Shown piece by piece: positions 31,604-42,559 of a DNA stretch of 64,000 bases. Under the pieces are notes generated by a model. It did not search any database. It worked only from the letters and a program-made list of their open reading frames with translations, and had not been told where the DNA came from. Made by a program: the position numbers and the translations under genes. The DNA comes from Cryptosporidium bovis. Lineage: Eukaryota; Apicomplexa; Conoidasida; Eucoccidiorida; Cryptosporidiidae. Every line of letters starts with the position of its first letter. Positions within the stretch are counted from its first letter, which is position 1. The stretch is from contig VHIT02000053.1 in assembly GCA_009768925.2 (NCBI GenBank), positions 62,001 through 126,000 of the forward strand, given 5' to 3'.

Positions 31604-32747
31604 TACAACGACCGAATCACCTAATTGACAAAAAAATGTTGTACTCTACAAGTTTATGAATGGATAAAAAACAAAACCTGTTAGTTTATTTGTTGTTCGC
31701 CAAGTAAGTTCCCCAAAAAACTACTTGATGTAATTTATTATGTAAATGATATCTATCTAGCTATATTGCTTAACCCGCAACTAGTTTTCCATTCTTACAG
31801 TTTAGAGATCAAAACTTGATACAAAATTATTCAAAAGTAACAAAAATAAGTGGTGATAACTAACACACTAACAAGGAATGAGAAAACAACAAAGATCTTC
31901 CGGTTTCAGCGACAGTGAGTATGGTTTTCATTGTCAATAATGCACGTTCATTAACGTGTCCAAATATGCCACTATGTTACACTATTTTTTTCCATGAATA
32001 TTTTCATAACATCATTTCCAAAAAAAATACTACTCACACAGCTTTAATAAAATAATAGTCACTTTTCACATAAATAAATAGTAAAAATGAAGAAAGTAAC
32101 ACTAAAACTTACTACTATAAAACAACCCCGCTACTTGCCTTTAAGGCTGCTTTTTTTATTATTCGACAATATCTGTTACAACTTTTTATTCGTCTCTTAT
32201 TTTAACATTTTAGATCTAATACAACTCAATGGCGCTCGCTGTCTTTTATTGCGCCACTAAAATCTTGTATACAAATTCCCGCCTGTTACGAATAGCGGGA
32301 ACAGGGAAAATATGTTATAAAGAAAATAATTGTGGTAGTATTAAATAAGAAATGATGTAGGTAAAAAAAATATAATATTAAGTGAAGCAATATCATTTAA
32401 AGACAAAGCAAAATATATATATATTTAGAGGGAAAAAACGAAAAAAGAAGCAAGTCGTAGAGAAGGTGGATAATACAATTTAAACTGTTAACACTGAAAA
32501 TATAGTTACATTTGTATGTAAGGTAATAATTAAAGGCGATATTTTTCAATAATTTTCAAGGAAGTAAAGTATTAATACATTGTCATATAAAAATATAGTA
32601 ATTAAAAATTGATGCAGAAATTTATCGGGTTAAAGTGCCAGTAGTAATACAAAACAGTAATAAGTAATTGATCAAGTATTTGGTAGGTAAATACAGTTGT
32701 ATTCACTTTTTAAAAAAACAAGGAGCGAATTTTAAAATAGAGGAAAG
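31604..32747. promoter_or_regulatory. Divergent spacer with dense E2F-like cluster
   Basis: 1.1 kb without coding frames. Four GC elements fall within 75 bp: ATGGCGCTCG (32231-32240), TTGCGCCACT (32251-32260), TTCCCGCC (32278-32285) and AGCGGGAAC (32296-32304). The last two face each other. This is the densest such cluster in the window and lies about 450-520 bp before the V-ATPase a-subunit start. Confidence 0.5.
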
Positions 32748-35486
32748 ATGGGTATTCTAAGATCGGAGTCAATGTCCCATGGCACTTTAGTTCTCCCTAA
32801 TGACAAAGCAAGAGACTATATTGACATTCTGGGAAGGGAAGTTAATCTTCAATTTGTGGATATGAACTCAATTACAATGAATCGTCAGTATAAGAAGTAT
32901 ATTCAGAGAATAGATGAAATGGAAAGAATACTGCGTGTATTGTATACAGAAATAGAGAAGTTACCGGATGTTAAGGTAATTAAGGGAAACTATGAGAACT
33001 TTTTGGATCATGACCATTTATATCAACTAGACAAGGTGGAAGAGTCCTTACAAAGCTTGCATACACAATTTATTAGTTTTAGAGACAATAATATGGATTT
33101 AATGCAACAAAAAAGTTCCGCTATTGAGGAGTGTGCAGTAGCTAAGGCAGCTAGTCTTTCATTTGCACCTATATCTATGTACAATGATAGCGGAAATTTG
33201 AGATCTTCTAATGAGGATTTTTATCTAACAAATGCAGTTGAAAGAGGCGAAAGTGGTTTTTTGACTGGTAATTTACATTCTTCTCCACTTGTAAACCAAA
33301 GAATAACAGACAGAATGAACAACGTCTCTGGTTTTGGAGAAATGATGTTCAGCAGTATAGCCGGTGTAGTTAAGCAGGAGGATCAAGAAAAGTTTGCCAG
33401 AGCATTATTTAGGGCAACGAGAGGTAACACATTTACACATTTTCAGCCTATATTTGAAAACATAACTGACCCTAAGACAAGCAAGGGAGTCCAAAAAGTA
33501 GTGTTTGTTATATATTTTCAAGGTGCAACAACATCTGCAGTATATGACAAGATAAGCAGAATATGTGACGCATTTAGTGTATCCATCTATCCGTGGCCAT
33601 CTAGCTATGAGAATGCTATACAAAGAATTGATGAACTAAATACGTTGATACAAGATAAGGAAAAAGCACTTCAGGCATACGAACAATATATCACTTTAGA
33701 GATAGAGACCTTAATACAACCAGTGAATTCAAATAATGGTAATTCACTTATCGAAGAATGGAGGCTATTTTGCATCAAGGAGAAGTCAATTTATGCGACT
33801 TTAAACTTGTTCGAAGGTTCTGATATTACCCTTAGAGCAGATTGTTGGTATCCACTGGATGAGGAGGATAGAATCAGAAAAATACTGATTGCTGAAAGCA
33901 GTACGCAACATGTAGGAGCATTTTTACTGACAAATACATCTAGTGGTGGTGGCGCAGGTATACACATTTCTGAAGGTAATTCTCATGATGATGAGGCGAA
34001 TATTTCAAATACTCCACCGACGTACATCAAAACAAATGGTTTTACGGCGGCATTTCAAGACTTTGTTAATTCTTATGGTGTTCCAAGGTATCAGGAAATA
34101 AATCCTGCATTGTTTACATTGGTTTCATTTCCATTTTTATTTGGTATTATGTATGGTGATATAGGACATGGTTCCATTGTATTTATTATTGGCTTATTGT
34201 TGGTGTTTTATCACAACAAATTAAGTAAGAGTGTGAGTGATGAGAATTTCAAAATACTTATGTCTGGACGTTATATGATCACAATGATGGGATTCTTTGC
34301 TACTTATTGTGGTTTTTTGTATAATGACTTTTTTGCTGCTGGATTAGATTTATTTGGATCCAGGTATCTTCTTTCTGATGAAAAACTTGCCGATGGAAGC
34401 CATGTTTATGTTCCAAATAATAATTCAACTTCGGTTTCATTCCCATATCCATTTGGATTTGATCCGGTATGGAAAGGTGCTGTTAACGAGATGTCATTTT
34501 TAAACAGTTTTAAGATGAAATTCTCAGTCATCATTGCTTTCCTTCAAATGACACTTGGTGTTTTATTAAAGGGATTCAATAATATCTATTTCAAAAATTA
34601 TATCGACTTCTTCTTCGAATTTGTCCCACAATTAATATTTATGGTTGGTTTTATTGGTTATCTCAATTTTCTTATATTCTTTAAATGGTTAACCCCTGTT
34701 GAAGGATACAACAAACCGTCAATATTAAATGCTTTGATTGGCCTTCAAAGTTCATTGTTCGGCGCAGATATACCATTGAATGAGAGGTTTTACTTTTCTC
34801 AACCACAGGTCCAAAAGTATATTACAATTGCGTTGGTTATTTCTGTGCCATGGATGTTTTTCCCAAAACCACTGTATCTCATTTATAAAAGTAGGAAGGA
34901 AAGAAACCATTCAGGAGGAAACAAGAGTAACAGACAGATGTCCTCTTATTCATCTATTTCAAGCAAATTCTCGTCCTTGTCAAATGACTTCTCTTCTAAT
35001 AAGTTTAATAAATCGAGTAATATGCTTTCAGAGGATGGCAATCAACTTATTGAAAGTGGACACGAATCTTCCAGTGGCGGCGGACACTCTGATCCAACAG
35101 AGATATTTATACATCAATTAATTGAAACAGTTGAATTTCTTATTGGTTCAATATCAAATACTGCATCTTATCTGCGATTATGGGCTCTTTCGCTTGCACA
35201 TAATATGCTTGCATTGGTTGCTTTGCAATTTACTATATTAGAGGCTCTCGCGTCAAAGTCGCTTATTCTCAAGACTGTTCAGTTATTCACCTTATTCTTT
35301 CTGTTTTTCGCTTTCACTTCGTTTATTATGATTGTTATGGATTCACTGGAATGTTTCCTTCATGGCTTGCGTTTGCAATGGGTAGAATTTCAAAACAAGT
35401 TCTACAAAGGTGATGGCATTTTATTCGCCCCACTAAATCATCTAAGAATTATTCTTGAAACTGAGGAAATGCTAAATTCTTCTTAG
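32748..35486 (+). CDS. VPH1: V-type H+-ATPase V0 subunit a
   Basis: 912 residues, a complete subunit a. The N-terminal cytosolic half opens with ILRSESMSHGTLVLPNDKARDYIDILG and contains the coiled-coil arms. The C-terminal half has about eight transmembrane segments, including FPFLFGIMYGDIGHG near 460. It also has the essential SNTASYLRLWALSLAHNMLA (803-822), with Arg810 at the position that exchanges protons with the c-ring. A Ser/Asn-rich cytosolic loop near 725-775 is longer than in yeast. The protein is the proton-channel stator of the vacuolar ATPase, acidifying endomembrane compartments and possibly acting at the parasite surface. A single exon is enough; the start ATG lies just upstream of the conserved block. 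Confidence 0.97.
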   Translation: MGILRSESMSHGTLVLPNDKARDYIDILGREVNLQFVDMNSITMNRQYKKYIQRIDEMERILRVLYTEIEKLPDVKVIKGNYENFLDHDHLYQLDKVEESLQSLHTQFISFRDNNMDLMQQKSSAIEECAVAKAASLSFAPISMYNDSGNLRSSNEDFYLTNAVERGESGFLTGNLHSSPLVNQRITDRMNNVSGFGEMMFSSIAGVVKQEDQEKFARALFRATRGNTFTHFQPIFENITDPKTSKGVQKVVFVIYFQGATTSAVYDKISRICDAFSVSIYPWPSSYENAIQRIDELNTLIQDKEKALQAYEQYITLEIETLIQPVNSNNGNSLIEEWRLFCIKEKSIYATLNLFEGSDITLRADCWYPLDEEDRIRKILIAESSTQHVGAFLLTNTSSGGGAGIHISEGNSHDDEANISNTPPTYIKTNGFTAAFQDFVNSYGVPRYQEINPALFTLVSFPFLFGIMYGDIGHGSIVFIIGLLLVFYHNKLSKSVSDENFKILMSGRYMITMMGFFATYCGFLYNDFFAAGLDLFGSRYLLSDEKLADGSHVYVPNNNSTSVSFPYPFGFDPVWKGAVNEMSFLNSFKMKFSVIIAFLQMTLGVLLKGFNNIYFKNYIDFFFEFVPQLIFMVGFIGYLNFLIFFKWLTPVEGYNKPSILNALIGLQSSLFGADIPLNERFYFSQPQVQKYITIALVISVPWMFFPKPLYLIYKSRKERNHSGGNKSNRQMSSYSSISSKFSSLSNDFSSNKFNKSSNMLSEDGNQLIESGHESSSGGGHSDPTEIFIHQLIETVEFLIGSISNTASYLRLWALSLAHNMLALVALQFTILEALASKSLILKTVQLFTLFFLFFAFTSFIMIVMDSLECFLHGLRLQWVEFQNKFYKGDGILFAPLNHLRIILETEEMLNSS

Positions 35487-36097
35487 TAAATCAAATAAAA
35501 TGTCGATACAGGGTAAAGAGGAATACACACTACCAATATTGATTTCCTTTATATTATTTACTTTTGTCTAGAGAGATTCTCTTGTGGAAGGATAAGGAGC
35601 AAACTACTTGTCTTATTCCGCACTTTTTATATATTACTTAAACGGTGGTTAACACGTTAAATAAACAGACGATAGCGATATTAGTAAAATTTATACAATG
35701 AAACTTGTTCTTCCGTCTTTCTTTCTTGTTACTGGTTGGCTGTTTGTTGATTGTTTTAAGTACTTCCCCTTTTCGCTGGGTCTATTAACTGTCACAAGAG
35801 TTGCTGACACCCAATTTAGCTTGTTTATTTCAGTGTGCATTTACATGTAAAAAAAATTACCAGGTGTCGGTATATGCAATAATTGACTAGTAAGAGGCGT
35901 GTAATGAACCGGTTTATGGCGGTAAGTGGATACCTTTGGTAAATGGGTACGGCGCCAACGTTAGAAAATAGCAAAATTTAGTTTTTTGTTGACAATAATT
36001 AGATAACACTCTAATTTAAAAGGAATAAATAGTGCAAGTTAAGGTTGTGTAAGCACATAATTGATGATATTTAATTGTAGAAGGTGGAGCAAACACA
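35487..36097. promoter_or_regulatory. BMS1 promoter region
   Basis: 611 bp without a coding frame. The palindrome AACCGGTT lies at 35907-35914 and the E2F-like GGCGCCAA at 35951-35958, about 140-190 bp before the BMS1 ATG. Confidence 0.45.
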
Positions 36098-39000
36098 ATG
36101 GAGGAAGTAGACAGGAAGAAGTCGCACCGTTCTCACTTGTCTAAGAGAAAGGTATTGAAAAAGAAGCTAAAAAAGGAAAAGAATAGAGAAAAAAAAGAAA
36201 GGCATAATCCGAAGGTAAGTTTAGATTAAAAGCTCCGTAGTTATCTTGAATGTATGTTTATATTAACTGATCGATATAATTGTAACCTTCAATTAAACAG
36301 GCTTTTACATTTTCAGGAGGAGTAAAGAGTGTTCAGAGAAGGGTGCAAAGAACCTTGGACATAGCTTCAAAACGTGAAAAAGCACCTGGAATAGACAAAA
36401 GTAACGTAGAAGATGACATAACACCACCTTATGTTGTGGCAATACAAGGTCCACCTGGAGTAGGTAAGACGACACTAATACGCTCATTGGTTAAAAACTA
36501 CACAAAATATACACTCAGTCAAATAAATGGCTCAATAACGTTAGTATCCTCAAAAAACCGTAGACTTACATTTATTGAGTGTCCTAATGATATGCATGGA
36601 ATGATAGACATAGCTAAAGTTGCGGATTTAGTGCTATTACTTATAGATGCGAGTTTTTCATTTGAGATGGAAACATTTGAATTTTTGAATATATTGCAAG
36701 TACATGGTTTTCCAAGGGTACTGGGGGTTTTGACTCATTTAGATAGAATTGAGGATAACAAAACATTAAGAAAGACGAAAAAGAAGATGAAAAATAGATT
36801 TTGGACAGAAATATACAATGGGGCAAAGTTGTTCTACTTAAGTGGTATACACAATGGACTTTACAACAAAACTGAAATACGCAATTTATCAAGATTTATT
36901 GCAGTTCAAAAATTTGAAAATTTGTCTTGGAGAAGTTCGCATCCTTATATTGTGTCACTTAGAATTGAAGAACTAAATGACAATGACAGCAAGGATAATA
37001 ATTATAATGGCGAAACAAGTGTTTATTTTTATGGATTTGTAAAGGGTGGAATAATGCGAAAGAATCAGAATATACACATTCCTGGTTTGGGCGACTACAT
37101 TATAAATGATATAGATGAATTCAATGATCCATGCCCCCTTCCAGAGTCCTCAATTAAAAAGAAGGGAACAAATGCAGGGTTGAGAATTTTAAAAAGTAAA
37201 GAAAGAAACATATATGCACCTTATTGTGATGTAGGAAATGTTCAAATTGACTCAAATTCCATGTATATTCATATACCTAATAATGCCGTTAATTTTACCA
37301 GAAGGAAGGTGATTTTTAACGATGAGAGTGGTGATGATTCTGACGATGAGGAGCACGATGATGCTGACTGCTCCAAACCTGATATCAGTGAAGAAACTGA
37401 TTGTGGCACCGATTCCAACAATGATATGAATGATTCAGATGCAACAATCAATTTAGAAAATACCGAGGATGATGAACACGAGGAAAGTGAAACGGATCAG
37501 GATGATGAAGATGGAGAACAAGTTCCAGAGGCGGTTAGGTACGTAAGGAAATTGCAAAAGTCGCAGTCCATAATAAACGAAAAAGTAGGTAATTTGTCAC
37601 TCAAATTACTTCCATCTTCGAATTGTGATTTAGAGAATGATTATGATAGCATTGATATTGAAAATGCAAGTAGCAACAGTATTTTGAGCGATGACAATGA
37701 TGATATAGACAACTATTATTATGGTTTAAAGACCAAGAATAAAGGTAATTTATTGTTTAATTGTCATGTAAACTACTCACTGAAAGACCTAATATATGGT
37801 GATAATAAAAGAATAAGAAATGAGTTTAACAAAATGATGAATCACCTTGGAAGAAACCCAAACAGCAGAAAAAAAGATTTGTTCGAGGACGAAGATGGAG
37901 CAAGGCAAGATGAAATTGATCAAGATGAATGCAGTACTGACTGCACTGATGATATTCTTGATTCTTATCGTGTAGATGATGTTTACATTTATCCCTCAAA
38001 ACCAAAGAATATTAAGGAGCTGCAAATGTACTGGACAGATGAGAGATTTAGTGATTTGAAATCAAGGAAATTTATTACAGGTGGGATAGACAACAGTGAT
38101 GAGGATGAAAATGAAAGTATTGAGAACGAAGTAGACGAAAACTTCGAAAATAATGATGAAATTGAAGTAGACAAATCAAGTACTTCATTAAGTAGAGGCT
38201 TAAATGAAGAAAAAGCTTTTAGAATAGGAAAGTACGTGAGAATAAGAGTAGATAATGTGGACAAAGAATGGCTAAAAAACCAAAAAGGTATAACAATATT
38301 GGGTACATTATTGCCAGGAGAGTCAACATTTGGTAATATAAATATAAGAATAAAAAAACATCGTTGGTATCCTAAAATTTTAAAATCTGACGATGTGCTA
38401 ACATTTAGTATAGGTTGGAGAAGATTTCAGTCAATTCCAATATACTCTATAGAAGATAGAAATGAAACGAGATACAGAATGTTAAAGTACACACCAGAGC
38501 ATATGCATTGTTACTGTACAACTTACGGTCCTATAATTCCGTGTAACTTTGGTATATTGGCAATTAGAAGTTCAGAAAGGACGAGCAATTTTAGAATAGC
38601 AGCAACAGGAGTATCGGTAGAAATGCAAGCTAAAAGTAATATTGTTAAAAAACTTAAATTAATTGGCGAGCCAAGAAAAATATACAAAAATACAGCGTTT
38701 ATACAAAAAATGTTCAATAGCGATTTGGAAGTATCCAAGTTTTTAGGTGCAAAAATTCAGACAGTTAGTGGGATAAGAGGTCAGATTAAGAAGGCGATAA
38801 GTACAAATGGTTTATTTAGAGCAACATTTGAAGATAAAATACTTTTATCAGATATAGTATTTTGCAAGACTTGGATTTCAATTTCACCGCGAGAATTTTA
38901 TAATCCAGTAGTTGATTTGCCTACATGGAGAAGACTCAAGACTCAGGCAGAACTTCGCAGAGAAAATAACATACCAATACCGACAAAATATGATTCAATA

Positions 39001-39381
39001 TATGTGGAAAAACAAGACAGGCCACTTAAGAAGAGATTTAATAGTATACCGATTCCAGCTAGCTTAGAAAAAGAGTTACCATTTGCCTCCAAAACAAAGA
39101 ACGATTCTAAAAAGATTAAAAACAAAAATGAAGTAGCTGTTATCAGAAGTTCATTTGACAAAAGAGTTGCAAATTTGTTCCAAAGACTTTCTACCATTCA
39201 AAAGGAAAGAAATACTCAGCGCATTGAGAAGAAGAAGATAAACAGAGACATTAAGATGAGAAGAAGAAGACCAATCGAACAAATAAGAGAAGCAAATAAT
39301 GAGGAAAGGAAGAAGAGAAGATACGCACTTAGAGGAGCTAAATTGGATAAACAAAGAAGAAAGCTGATGATGAATGAATAA
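36098..39381 (+). CDS. BMS1: BMS1 ribosome-biogenesis GTPase, two exons
   Basis: Exon 1 is 36098-36214 (39 codons, Lys-rich, ending HNPK), the intron is 36215-36300 (86 bp, gtaagt...acag) and exon 2 runs from 36301. The junction restores the NPKAF motif of BMS1. The 1065-residue product has the P-loop GPPGVGKTT (89-97) and ECPNDMHGMIDIAKVADLVLLLIDASFSFEMETFEFL. A VLTHLD motif follows, then the HPYI and IHIPGLGDY region. Long acidic insertions (about 350-430 and 575-650) precede the Tsr1/Bms1-type C-terminal domain (ITILGTLLPGESTFGNINIRIKKHRWYPK, FNSIPIP). The tail is Arg/Lys-rich. BMS1 is the GTPase of the SSU processome that recruits Rcl1 and drives early 40S maturation in the nucleolus. The gene ends 16 bp from the convergent primase gene. 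Confidence 0.97.
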
Positions 39382-39397
39382 GTACGAGCAATATATA

Positions 39398-40784
39398 TTA
39401 CTTAGCTAATTGCAATATTGTATCGTATTCACACTGTTCTTTTTTAACTTCAATTAAGAGATTGTCAACAAAATTTTCCATATAGTTAACGTATTCTTTA
39501 ATAATAGATGGAACGTATTTATTGTTAACATTGTTTACGTTTTCAGTATTATCGTATTCTTTTCTTATTTTAGTTAATGTAGGAACTTGTTTAGGATTAA
39601 AGTTTGAAATATTTAAAATATCTATGGGAATGCATAACCTTCCGGTTGAGTGATGAATACAAAAAGGCGCCTTTAACAAGTGCCCGAGATCTTTGCTTAC
39701 ATTAATGTCTAATCTGGGATAACTAAAAGTAAAAACTATTTCTTTCAAAGTAATCAAGTGATTGTTTTCATTCAACATATTGGAAACAAAATCCCAAAAT
39801 TCAATAGACGTAAAATCACGTGTTTGTTTTATCCAATTTGACAAAATATCGTGAACATTATGATCATCAGACAAATGACTAAGCACTTTATCAATTTGTT
39901 CTTTATTACTGCTGTCGAATAGCCTTTGCCTTTCGATTATTCTTTCAAAATATTCCATACATATTTTATATGAACGATCAATAAATGGATGAACGCTTTT
40001 ATTTGGATTGTTTGTTTTCAAATTCACCTTCTTTTTTCTATTTTCATTACCGGTTATTAATGTTAGATAGTCGACAATTGCACTTCTGGCTTCTGAAGGA
40101 AGTAATCTCGCTTTTGTATCACATACCCAACAGTGTACACCTCTCCTTCCAGAATAAATCCATAAAATGTGGGAAAAACCAAAATCTTCTCTCAAGGACG
40201 TATCAATCAAGCGTATTGCAACTATTATATAAAGCCAACATCTCTCACATACTGTTTTGTCCTTACAACATGTTCTTATATCGTCGTAGTCGTTCATATC
40301 AATATCAAACACCAGTTCTCTTTGTACTTGTTTAAATCCAATGGGAGATATTTCTTTTTCAGAAATTGGAATATTGTATATTGCTCCAATATCAAATTTA
40401 TGAGGTGTTTTATTAATTAATTCTTGTTTTAGTTGTTCTATTCCTTTAAAGCTTTGCCACCTTAAATATATTTCATCTTCACTTACATCAGACTTTAATG
40501 TCATTGAAAATTCTCTGTTCGGCATTAAGTCTAATCTAGTTGAATACTCTGATTATTTTTACAATAGTTCAAGTTAATTTACATTTTAACTTACCTGAAT
40601 TGTTATTTGCTTCAGTGTTAGAGTAGGAAAGCCATTTACCCACTATATGAAATGGATATATTTTACCTTTAAACATGTTGTTTTATTGATTTAATGTCAA
40701 AGTAAAACTGATGTGATAAAACTTACTGTAAAAAAACTTCAAATCATTCTTATCAATAATAACATCATCTTCGATTAGTTCCAT
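39398..40784 (-). CDS. PRIM1: DNA primase small (catalytic) subunit p48, three exons
   Basis: The long 3' exon starts MPNREFSMTL. Upstream on the same strand are two small exons: exon 1 40727-40784 (MELIEDDVIIDKNDLKFFY) and exon 2 40595-40666 (KIYPFHIVGKWLSYS...). They are joined by a 60-bp intron (40667-40726, gtaagt...aaag) and a second intron 40531-40594. Splicing gives LKFFYSKIYPFHIVGKWL, which lines up gap-free with the human LKLYYRRLFPYSQYYRWL segment. The total is 420 residues. An alternative exon 3 acceptor at 40549 would add six residues. Catalytic Asp119/Asp121 are in VFDIDMND, the zinc cysteines in CCKDKTVCERC, with SGRRGVHCWVCD and FSYPRLDINVS also present. The enzyme makes RNA primers with Pol alpha. 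AGCGCC at 41000-41005 lies upstream. Confidence 0.95.
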
Positions 40785-41251
40785 TTTAACTTTCTTATTA
40801 ATTCTGCTCCCCTACAATTTGTTCTTCACCTTTGTTGTGTTCTCAGATTGTTGTTACTTCAGGGAAAAGTACATAAAATAAACAAGAAATAAAAATGGTT
40901 ACAATGTATTTGAACTCGTTATTTTTATCTAACAGCTTTCTTCTTTATTCACTAATATTGCTGCACCTCATTTTTACTTGTGTGTTATTTGTAGGTTTTA
41001 GCGCCACATTTGTTATTAATAACATAGGTATAAAAACTGGTACCGGATAACAACAATAGAAAAATACAAGAGAAGACAACTTTATGTAGGCATTATCTAA
41101 TAACAGTACTGTTGTTTGTGTATATTTGTTCATTTGTTTACTTATCCCTTAATGGTTTTGGTATAACATTTGTATGGCATTTGGTCGCTTTCCCACTATC
41201 GATAAAATAGCCTGATGTTCACTCGCCGTTGAGCAATAAGATAACTGAAGG
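40785..41251. promoter_or_regulatory. Divergent promoter of primase and a small gene
   Basis: 467 bp without a coding frame. TTTTAGCGCCAC (40996-41007) is E2F-like, and GGTACCGGATA (41039-41049) carries the CCGG palindrome found in other promoters here. An S-phase-linked element would make sense for primase, but that is inference. Confidence 0.45.
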
Positions 41252-41608
41252 ATGGTAGAGATATTCACAGCGGACAAATCAAGAGTAGGGGAGAAGGTTT
41301 ATTTCAATGACTCAGGATTAGGCAAAACTAATAAGATAGATGAAATTGATAATGTCAACGTACTTAAAGAAATATATGACGAACTTATTGACTTCACGTG
41401 TAAATTAATAGAGTCTAACAAAAATATGGAGGAGTATAAGTACGACGAAGACATATTGGAGGCCATAAGAGAAAATGAATCAATCATAAAAAGAAAAAAG
41501 GAGGTGATAGAAAGGATAGAGAAAAGATTTTACATGTTGGAGAGGGAGGACTTGATAAACAGAGAAAATAAATTAATAGACAGTGGAAGTGAGGTGAAAT
41601 ATTTATAA
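41252..41608 (+). CDS. Small coiled-coil protein
   Basis: 118 residues, highly charged. Residues 30-115 form an almost uninterrupted helix with heptad-like Ile/Leu spacing (VLKEIYDELIDFTCKLIESN, then ILEAIRENESIIKRKKEVIERIEKRF), so a coiled coil is likely. The first 27 residues, MVEIFTADKSRVGEKVYF, look structured with a Gly-containing turn. I do not recognise the family. The stop codon is one base from the stop of the convergent cis-prenyltransferase gene. The head-to-head neighbour is DNA primase, which may share its promoter, so a replication or kinetochore role is conceivable but unsupported. Confidence 0.7.
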   Translation: MVEIFTADKSRVGEKVYFNDSGLGKTNKIDEIDNVNVLKEIYDELIDFTCKLIESNKNMEEYKYDEDILEAIRENESIIKRKKEVIERIEKRFYMLEREDLINRENKLIDSGSEVKYL

Positions 41609-41609
41609 G

Positions 41610-42428
41610 TTATGAGTAGAATAATACATAGTGAAGGATTACGAATAAAACTGTTAAATTGTTTATTTGTGGCCATAACACCTTTACAAAGTATATTCTT
41701 GTGTTGTGGCAAACTTGATATATTAGATAATCAGACAAGCGTGTTTCACCAGATGTCCTAATTAATATCTCAGGAAAAGGTACCTCGGGGTTGTATAGGT
41801 AATTTTTATATATTTCATCACTAATAACGCATTCATTCTCTTCGTTGTTAATTTTATCTTCTAACATGCTCTCCGTTTGATCGTGGCTATTTTTACTATT
41901 TAGATCACTTTTCACCGCATGCTTTTTAGACTTGTAGTCACAAAGGTACTTGTTCATAGAGTATTCCAATTCAGTAGTATATGAGTAGGCACAACATACA
42001 TTAAACACTATTCCTTTGTTATTTTTTGTGTCATTTTCCAGCTCTATTAGTAAATTGCGCAAATCAATCGGAAGCATTTCTAGTTTTCCAGAGACAAGAA
42101 CTTTTGAATCAACCTCATTTAACCAATCTTTTTCTTTAACTAAGTAGTTTCTAATCACAGAAAGCGTCTCTTCTACACTACTTTCCTTTCTTGAAAAGTT
42201 TTCCACTGAGAAAACAAACATAGAAACATACTTTACATTTAGTTCTATTAGCTTTGGTATAATCTTCTTCATAACGAATGCACCTTCAATATGCCCCTCC
42301 ATTTGTGTTATTCCCCTTAGTTTGGCATACCTTCTATTCCCATCTAATATTATTGCCACATGATCCGGTGAAAACCTCCTTAGAGCTTTCGTTAGTAAAT
42401 AATCCAACACACCTTCAAGAGTCAGCAT
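41610..42428 (-). CDS. cis-prenyltransferase (dehydrodolichyl diphosphate synthase)
   Basis: 272 residues. Near the N-terminus is HVAIILDGNRRYAKLRG, with the catalytic Asp29 that binds the allylic diphosphate. MEGHIEGAFVMKK, FVFSVENFSRK and the C-terminal EILIRTSGETRLSDYLIYQ and VLWP motifs follow. All are signatures of the UPPS/DHDDS family, which condenses isopentenyl diphosphate into long cis-polyprenols. The product would feed dolichol for N-glycosylation and GPI anchors in the ER. An insertion of about 45 charged residues (about 175-220) separates the core from the RTSGE motif. A Nogo-B receptor-type partner may be needed, as in other eukaryotes; none is seen here. The final residues are hydrophobic and diverge from the family, so a small missed 3' intron is possible. 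Confidence 0.93.
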   Translation of the reverse strand: MLTLEGVLDYLLTKALRRFSPDHVAIILDGNRRYAKLRGITQMEGHIEGAFVMKKIIPKLIELNVKYVSMFVFSVENFSRKESSVEETLSVIRNYLVKEKDWLNEVDSKVLVSGKLEMLPIDLRNLLIELENDTKNNKGIVFNVCCAYSYTTELEYSMNKYLCDYKSKKHAVKSDLNSKNSHDQTESMLEDKINNEENECVISDEIYKNYLYNPEVPFPEILIRTSGETRLSDYLIYQVCHNTRIYFVKVLWPQINNLTVLFVILHYVLFYS

Positions 42429-42559
42429 TTAAATAACATTTTTTATGGTCAATAACTACGATTTTTCAATAAATAAGTCTGGTCCGTAGCTTTCATAACT
42501 AAAATACAGGTTGTTGTGCCGCCCGCGCCTAATACGATTTAACGACCCTCAAACACGCT

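Noticed and set aside
41610-41700. Missed 3' intron in the cis-prenyltransferase gene
   Set aside because: The C-terminal VLWP motif is already in frame and no consensus donor/acceptor pair was found, so the single-exon model was kept.
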